This document shows positions 60,796-64,000 of a DNA stretch of 64,000 nucleotides, in pieces (position 1 is the stretch's first letter; every line of letters begins with the position of its first letter). This DNA is from Cucumis sativus (lineage: Eukaryota > Streptophyta > Magnoliopsida > Cucurbitales > Cucurbitaceae). The notes under the pieces were generated by a model, which was not told the DNA's origin, did no database searches, and saw only the letters and a program-made list of their open reading frames with translations. The DNA lies in contig NC_026660.2 of the NCBI RefSeq assembly GCF_000004075.3, positions 3,782,001-3,846,000 on the forward strand, given 5' to 3'. The translations under genes and the position numbers were made by a program.

Positions 60796-63582
60796 TCAGG
60801 CAGGCATATAAGATTCTAGGATCAATTGGGCCGGAGAAGGTGATTTCACCTCGACGATTAAGTATGTAAACTTCCACTGCTTGTCCACTTGATCCTTGAA
60901 CATCTCAGTATAAACTTTCCCAGCTCCATGGGGCCCACGGATGTAAAAGTTCACCTGTACAAAAGTTTATTTGTCAATTTGTAATGAAAAAGGGGATTGT
61001 GGTTATTCAGAAACTTAATGTAAGAAAAATATTGTTGTTAGTACAACAGGAAGATCTTGTCGTGTTTTACCTCTACACGCTCTACACCATCTTCGTCAGT
61101 CCATACCCTATTAGGGATACGTTGGCGAGCAGCTCGATTTCTAGTTTCTTGCCCATAGCCAGTTATAGGGGAACCAATCCTTACTCTAACCTGATAGAAT
61201 AGCAAAATCAATCTAATAAAACATAAAAGCTCAGAGGATAGCTTGAATACTAAGTAAAGCAGTAGTTGAGTACATTTCAAAAGGCTAGAGATTTGTTAAA
61301 ATAAAAAACAGAAACATGGTTAAAAGAAAAAGAGAAAATTTTAAAATAAGAAAACCATAAGAGAGAAGGGAAGAGAAGAAAAGGCATCCGTATAGTAAGG
61401 AAGGAAAAGGAAAATTACACAATAGTATGAAGTTAATGGACAAGGATGAAAGGTAACATGCATAAGGACTATCCCATTCCCACCTACCACCCCCTCTGTG
61501 CCTACTAATCTTCCAATTAAACCGAGCTATTTTTCATAATTAGTGAAGTAACACAACTCGTCATACCTAGGAATTGGAAATATAGCAAGAACTATAATAT
61601 GTATATATTTCTGTTTCTTCATCTCTAAAAAGCATCAATTGAAATTCATCTTATTCCGACTCAATTAGGATGCAAGGAAGTGGCACATCACTTTTTCAAA
61701 TCTGAACATGGGTGCTGAAAATGCATGAACTATATCTAACCCATAGTAGGTGGAGAAAAGATTGGCCTATCTAGAAAGTACCTTCAAGTAAGGTGCAAGA
61801 GGTCCACTATGTGGTTCTCATTGTTCTCTTGGTTGGTGATTACCTGAGAATCTGCTGTAGTTTGGTTAGTTCCTCTCAGTCTCTAATCAGGTCTTGTTTT
61901 GTTTTCTTGTAAGTTCCTAATTTATCTTTTTCAGTCATTTGGTCTTTGACAGACCTAATTGCCTTGGTTGTGTTTGTTTCATTTTGTTGGATTTGTTTCT
62001 TTAACAAGAAGCCCTCATCCCCAGGGAAGATACAAGTGGGACACAAACACATACAAAACACAAAAGTTCAAGGTTAATTCACTAACCTGGCTGTCATCTT
62101 GAATCCTTTTAAGAGCCTTGTCAAAGATCTTATACCTAAACAAGAGAGCTTGCACATCAGAGTCACCAAGTAAAGGAAACCACAAGGTAATTTAGAGTAA
62201 TAATTCTAAGCAAATTTAATTTAGAGTAATAATTCTAAGCAAACTTTAATAAAATTAATCAAACTATAAGTTGATTCTTTACTCTTTTGGTTGAAATATA
62301 AGCTCCTTAAAAACTGCATATCCAGCAGCTGCTGCCACTCCAAGCCCTGCAAGGATGATAAAACTGTAGGAAGCTCCCTCGGCAAATGTAACAGGCTTCT
62401 CTGGTATATTATATGTAGGAGCATCAAATGGATCCTCCACTGTTGATATTTCTTTTTTGCTCTGATAATAAAAGCAAGGAAAAACCCAGGTTTATGAACT
62501 AATCGGTGATCACACAATAGTAGTGGCCTCACCTGGCCAGCACCAATAAATGAGAAAAACACAAGAAATTTAATTAAAAAAGGAAAAAAAGCCTGTATGG
62601 CAATGCTCAGTTATGTCAGATTTAGTTTTTACCAACATTTGAATGAGATGCATGCCTAGTAAACATTAATCTTGGTAATGTGTATTGCAATTGAACCTGA
62701 AGAAAACCAGAGTTCCTTTAAATGTTAAAAAAATTCAAATTGAACACAAACCTCAGATTCAGTTTGTCCACGTTTCTCTGAAGATTTTGATGACATAAAC
62801 CTCGCAAAGCACGGCCCTCTAGCACTCGTATCACATCTACTGGTGACACCTAAGGTTGAAAAATTAACAACAGATGCCCTTGCATCCTGCCATCTAGATA
62901 AAACAGGCATACCTACACAAAATATAATATGGAAGGGTTAACTGCAAGCAATAGACGTTCACCCCCACCCTGCAGATTGAGAAAGGGAAAAACAATTGAG
63001 CACTAGATTAATAGCTCTCACAGCATGAAGCCACTAAAACTCATTTTTCACATGTTAGTCCATATTGAAAATTCCCTAGAACTACTTCAATTTCCATTGC
63101 CATATACGGAGTAGAATAGCATCATACAAGGTGTGCAATATACCAGACCAGATGAGTCAGACAACTCAGACCCACATATCAATATGAAAACCTAAACTAA
63201 AGAAAAGTGAATCTCTCAAGGGAAGCTTTGTGCAAGTTATGACACTATCCAAAAACAATTTGGAAAGATACAGCTTTAATTAACCCTAGTTGCACAAATT
63301 ATCATTCAACCTTCCAAAAAAAATTTTATAAGTCTTAAAAAAAAACATGGCAGAATAACAAAGTTCATGAAAATTAAATGTAAACAAAAGCAACCATTAC
63401 CTCCAAGTGCAGCCTGCAAAGTAAATGAATAACAAAATTAGACAAACAAGAATCAACGAATGCTAAACGAAATAACAACTAAAAATCAACATCTGTCATG
63501 AAATAGAGCATTGCACCTTTGGAATATCGCACACATACACAGCGGATTGTTTGGAAATGCCAGACTTCAGTGGAGCAAGAAG
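60796..63582 (-). CDS. TIM21: Mitochondrial import inner membrane translocase subunit Tim21 (5' end missing)
   Basis: Seven minus-strand exons: 63582-63517, 63413-63401 (a 13-nt microexon), 62912-62752, 62461-62283, 62135-62087, 61190-61071, 60954-60796. Frame is continuous for 747 nt (248 residues plus stop). The first visible exon starts at phase 0 after a clean acceptor with no ATG, so one or more 5' exons carrying the start and part of the presequence lie further upstream, most likely beyond the window edge. Visible features: a basic, Ser-rich presequence region ([29 protein letters not shown]), a membrane segment ([20 protein letters not shown]), then the intermembrane-space Tim21 domain: [67 protein letters not shown] and the end LILESYMPA. 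Tim21 tethers the TOM and TIM23 complexes during presequence import; the Arabidopsis homologue is also known as SD3. Confidence 0.92.
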
Positions 63583-64000
63583 CTGCACCAAAATTACACT
63601 TCTTCATTATAAACCTGGAACTAGAGCATTATCATAAAAAAAAAAACTAGAGCATCTTCGACACTGGCTAGGAATCTTGGAAACTAATGCAAAATTAGAA
63701 TTAGATTGAGAGAAGTTCTCAGAGCAATACCTACATCTATCTTATCGATTAAACATTTATTTTCTTATGTTATATTGCAAGATACTAAGTACAGCGTGAT
63801 CCTTTTTCTTTTTTAATAAACACTAAACAAAGAGTTGGAAAGCTTCCAAAGTGATCTAAAAAGAAGCAACAAAAGACTCAAAGCTTAAAAAATCAGAGCT
63901 GACCTAAAGAATACCTCAACAGTTCCTTTTTATGAAGGAGAAGAAACATCTTACTTATTAGTTTAGTTATTAGGATATTTGTCTCTCCAAAGAGCCATGA
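63583..64000 (-). other. Probable intron of Tim21 to window edge
   Basis: No open frame with a proper donor in the needed phase 0 was found on the minus strand. The candidate ATG at about 63952 reads to a GT in phase 2, which does not fit. The stretch is best read as the intron before the first visible Tim21 exon. Confidence 0.45.

Noticed and set aside
1-64000. tRNA or rRNA genes, CRISPR arrays, prokaryotic operons, viral insertions
   Set aside because: None recognised by eye. Short B-box-like phrases (for example near 2325 and 60290) lack the rest of a tRNA. A tRNAscan run would settle the tRNA question.

Overview
The window is nuclear DNA from a flowering plant. Genes have many short exons with GT..AG introns, the intergenic DNA is very AT-rich, and the proteins are plant-specific (chlorophyll b reductase NOL, the plant nucleoporin NUP1, an RTM2-like small heat-shock protein, an LRR-VI pseudokinase). 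Protein wording and the repeat families look like a cucurbit such as Cucumis. That last point is an inference from remembered similarity, not a computed result.

Layout. 1-3243: no gene seen, one MITE-like repeat. 3244-4311 (-): single-exon GT14 (core-2/I-branching) glycosyltransferase. 8091-9107 (+): single-exon glutaredoxin-domain protein with a CxxC-rich tail. 11.1-18.3 kb: decayed retroelement DNA, two inverted copies of a DUF7745/coiled-coil open reading region with one gag fragment between them. 18904-20680 (-): three-exon mitochondrial p32/MAM33-type protein. 21.2-21.7 kb: CACTA-like non-autonomous element. 22.27-24.11 kb (+): truncated, intron-free beta-galactosidase pseudogene. 25672-33316 (-): complete nine-exon NUP1 nucleoporin. 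37616-38171 and 41856-43604 (+): two RTM2-like HSP20 genes sharing one intron position. 45873-51509 (+): thirteen-exon NOL. 55145-59451 (+): seven-exon LRR receptor-like pseudokinase of the At3g03770 type. 60796-63582 (-): seven exons of Tim21, with the 5' exon(s) apparently beyond the right edge.

The genes do not form an operon-like unit. Several products act in organelles (NOL in the chloroplast; p32-like and Tim21 in mitochondria), one at the nuclear pore and one at the plasma membrane. RTM2-like next to NOL matches the gene order I recall from Arabidopsis (RTM2 At5g04890, NOL At5g04900), which suggests old conserved microsynteny. I worked out all exon boundaries by hand from splice sites and reading-frame continuity; every multi-exon model adds up to a whole number of codons. 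I found no convincing wholly new system. The structures most worth a second look are the inverted retroelement pair, the RTM2-like tandem pair and the beta-galactosidase retro-pseudogene.
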